A DNA stretch of 64,000 nucleotides, from contig CAJNDS010000757.1 of assembly GCA_905221605.1 (NCBI GenBank), forward strand, positions 401,387-465,386, written 5' to 3'. The DNA is from Symbiodinium natans (taxonomy: Eukaryota > Sar > Dinophyceae > Suessiales > Symbiodiniaceae). Made by a program: the position numbers and the translations under genes. Each line of letters starts with the position of its first letter. The first letter of the stretch is position 1. The notes under the pieces were generated by a model. The model saw only the letters and a program-made list of their open reading frames with translations. It did not search any database and was not told the origin of the DNA. This document shows positions 63,053-64,000 of the stretch, one piece after another.

Positions 63053-63121
63053 GTCGAGGCTTGGGAGACCTGCTGGCCAGGAGGACAGGAGAAGCCACCG
63101 CCGCTGCTGGAGCAGCTTAGG
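63053..63121 (+). CDS. Internal exon, 23 in-phase codons
   Basis: GTTCTTAAG| at 63052 and CAGCTTAGG|GTTTAGGG at 63122. The frame reads VEAWETCWPGGQEKPPPLLE then QLR. CCCTAAA left, TTTAGGG right. Confidence 0.55.
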
Positions 63122-63210
63122 GTTTAGGGTTTAGGGTTTAGGGTTTAGGGTTTAGGGTTTAGGTTTTAGGGTTTAGGGTTTAGGGTTTAGGTTTCAGGGT
63201 TTAGGGTTTA
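63122..63210 (+). repeat. (TTTAGGG)n, about 12 copies
   Basis: Heptamers starting at the donor of the previous exon. Confidence 0.9.
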
Positions 63211-63216
63211 GAGGGC

Positions 63217-63545
63217 GAGGTAGGGGAGCTGGCCGTGGCGGTGGAGATCCCCTCAGAGAGACTGCAGGGGCTCATTGCTTCGCGCCGGAGACTCGGCGCA
63301 AGGTCTGCGCCGTGCGGCGCTGCCAGCAGGCGTGCGCCGTGGTCGTTGCCGCTCTTGGTTTCGAGGAGGAGATGCCGCAGCAGCAGCAGCAGAAGAAGAA
63401 GAAGAAGAAGCAGAATAAGAAGAACAATAAGAAGAAGAAGAAGAAGAACAATAAGAAGAACAAGAAGAAGAAGAAGAAGAAGAATATATTTGAGCTTCGA
63501 GTCGATCATTCTGATTTCGGGTTCTGGGGTCGAGTAGTAACTTAG
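63217..63545 (+). CDS. Exon region running into (AAG)n
   Basis: After GAGGTAG| one frame reads ELAVAVEIPSERLQGLIASR; from about 63300 another frame gives VCAVRRCQQACAVVVAALGF then EEEMPQ and a Gln/Lys/Asn run from CAG and AAG repeats (63375-63482), stopping near 63545. Probably an exon with donor GGCGCAAG|GTCTGC plus a following low-complexity stretch. Confidence 0.4.
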
Positions 63546-63836
63546 AGAGTTTAGAACTTAGCCTAAACCTTGGACCCTATAATGCCCAAAACCCGAACCC
63601 GAAAGATATATATATATATACACACACGTAAGACTCCGGTTCAGGGTTCAGGGCTCAGGCTTCCTAAATGGTACAAGCAGCCCCAACAAGTTACAGCACT
63701 TCACCGCCGGGTTTGGGCATCCTAAAGGTCCCCCAGCAAGAGAGCTGACCCTATGGGGCTTAGAAACCCTAAACCCTAAACCCTAAACCCCAAACCCCAA
63801 ACCCTACAAGCCCCAATGCTGACGGTTTGAGCCCAG

Positions 63837-63904
63837 GGCGGCGCACCAGGAAGAAAACTTCGAAAGCTTCCGCTGGGTCTTTGAGAGTCGCCACTGGGCT
63901 GCCT
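63837..63904 (+). CDS. Internal exon, aromatic/acidic
   Basis: GAGCCCAG| at 63836 and GGCTGCCT|GTGGGGG at 63905. Frame AAHQEENFESFRWVFESRHW. CCCTAAA left, poly-G right. Confidence 0.5.
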
Positions 63905-64000
63905 GTGGGGGGGGGGGGGGGGCTGGGGAGTTTAGCGGCTTAGGGACAGTTAAGGTTGTTGACGTTCCCCGAAGCCCTAAACCCTATCTGAGATGTGCGG
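63905..64000. repeat. Poly-G and unassigned end of window
   Basis: G run 63905-63922, then unassigned sequence with one CCCTAAA. Confidence 0.5.

Noticed and set aside
1-64000. tRNA, rRNA or spliceosomal RNA genes
   Set aside because: No stretch with a convincing tRNA A/B box pair and cloverleaf, or recognisable rRNA or U-RNA core, was seen by eye; a covariance-model search would be needed to be sure.
1-64000. Assembly of unrelated telomere-capped fragments
   Set aside because: Considered because islands look like CCCTAAA-island-TTTAGGG mini-chromosomes. Rejected as the main reading because phase-matched exon pairs (62020-62240, 54381-54566) and element families cross the islands; long reads would settle it.

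Overview
This is nuclear DNA of a eukaryote, most likely a dinoflagellate. The telomere-type heptamer TTTAGGG, or its complement CCCTAAA, occurs in well over a hundred separate tracts scattered through the whole window. Coding sequence is mostly short exon-like islands of 20-150 nt. Two candidate genes are preceded by sequences resembling degenerate copies of the dinoflagellate spliced leader. TTTAGGG telomeres, trans-splicing with retroposed genes, relaxed splice sites and long one-strand gene arrays are all known from dinoflagellates. The species cannot be named from this sequence, and a chromerid or another TTTAGGG lineage is not excluded.

Layout. Positions 2-3070 (minus) hold a long open frame that runs off the left edge. 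It encodes an acidic protein with a WW domain, an S1-like RNA-binding domain, a Trp-rich stretch and a CCCH zinc finger. From about 4.2 kb to the right end, most exon-like islands read on the plus strand; minus-strand islands (for example near 11.2, 17.5, 20.8, 37.3, 54.4 and 60.0 kb) are fewer. Two compact plus-strand genes stand out: an unspliced 189-codon frame at 46038-46607 and an 84-codon frame at 46736-46990. Several islands look like first exons with hydrophobic, signal-peptide-like starts. Others end in a stop codon and look terminal. I could not assemble most islands into complete genes, and no function can be assigned to them.

Between the islands lie TTTAGGG/CCCTAAA tracts and variant arrays (CCCTCAA, CCCTATATA, CCCTTGAA, CCCTAAG), several families of short terminal-inverted-repeat elements present in two to nine copies, poly-G/poly-C and TA microsatellites, a set of palindromic tandem repeats (27.9-29.0 kb), a 21-bp tandem array containing an inversion (48.46-48.96 kb) and two AT-rich gene-free stretches (14.3-15.0 and 47.0-48.3 kb).

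The main pattern is that exon-like islands are very often followed directly by GTTTAGGG, so the telomere-type repeat itself forms the 5' splice donor, and are often preceded by CCCTAAA tracts. Introns would therefore begin with TTTAGGG and end near CCCTAAA, forming inverted repeats able to pair. One short inverted-repeat element (62072-62165) appears to be an entire intron with the exon phase preserved on both sides, that is, an introner. Exon boundaries were read by eye from frame, AG acceptors and GT/GC donors; they are hypotheses, and RNA data would be needed to confirm them.
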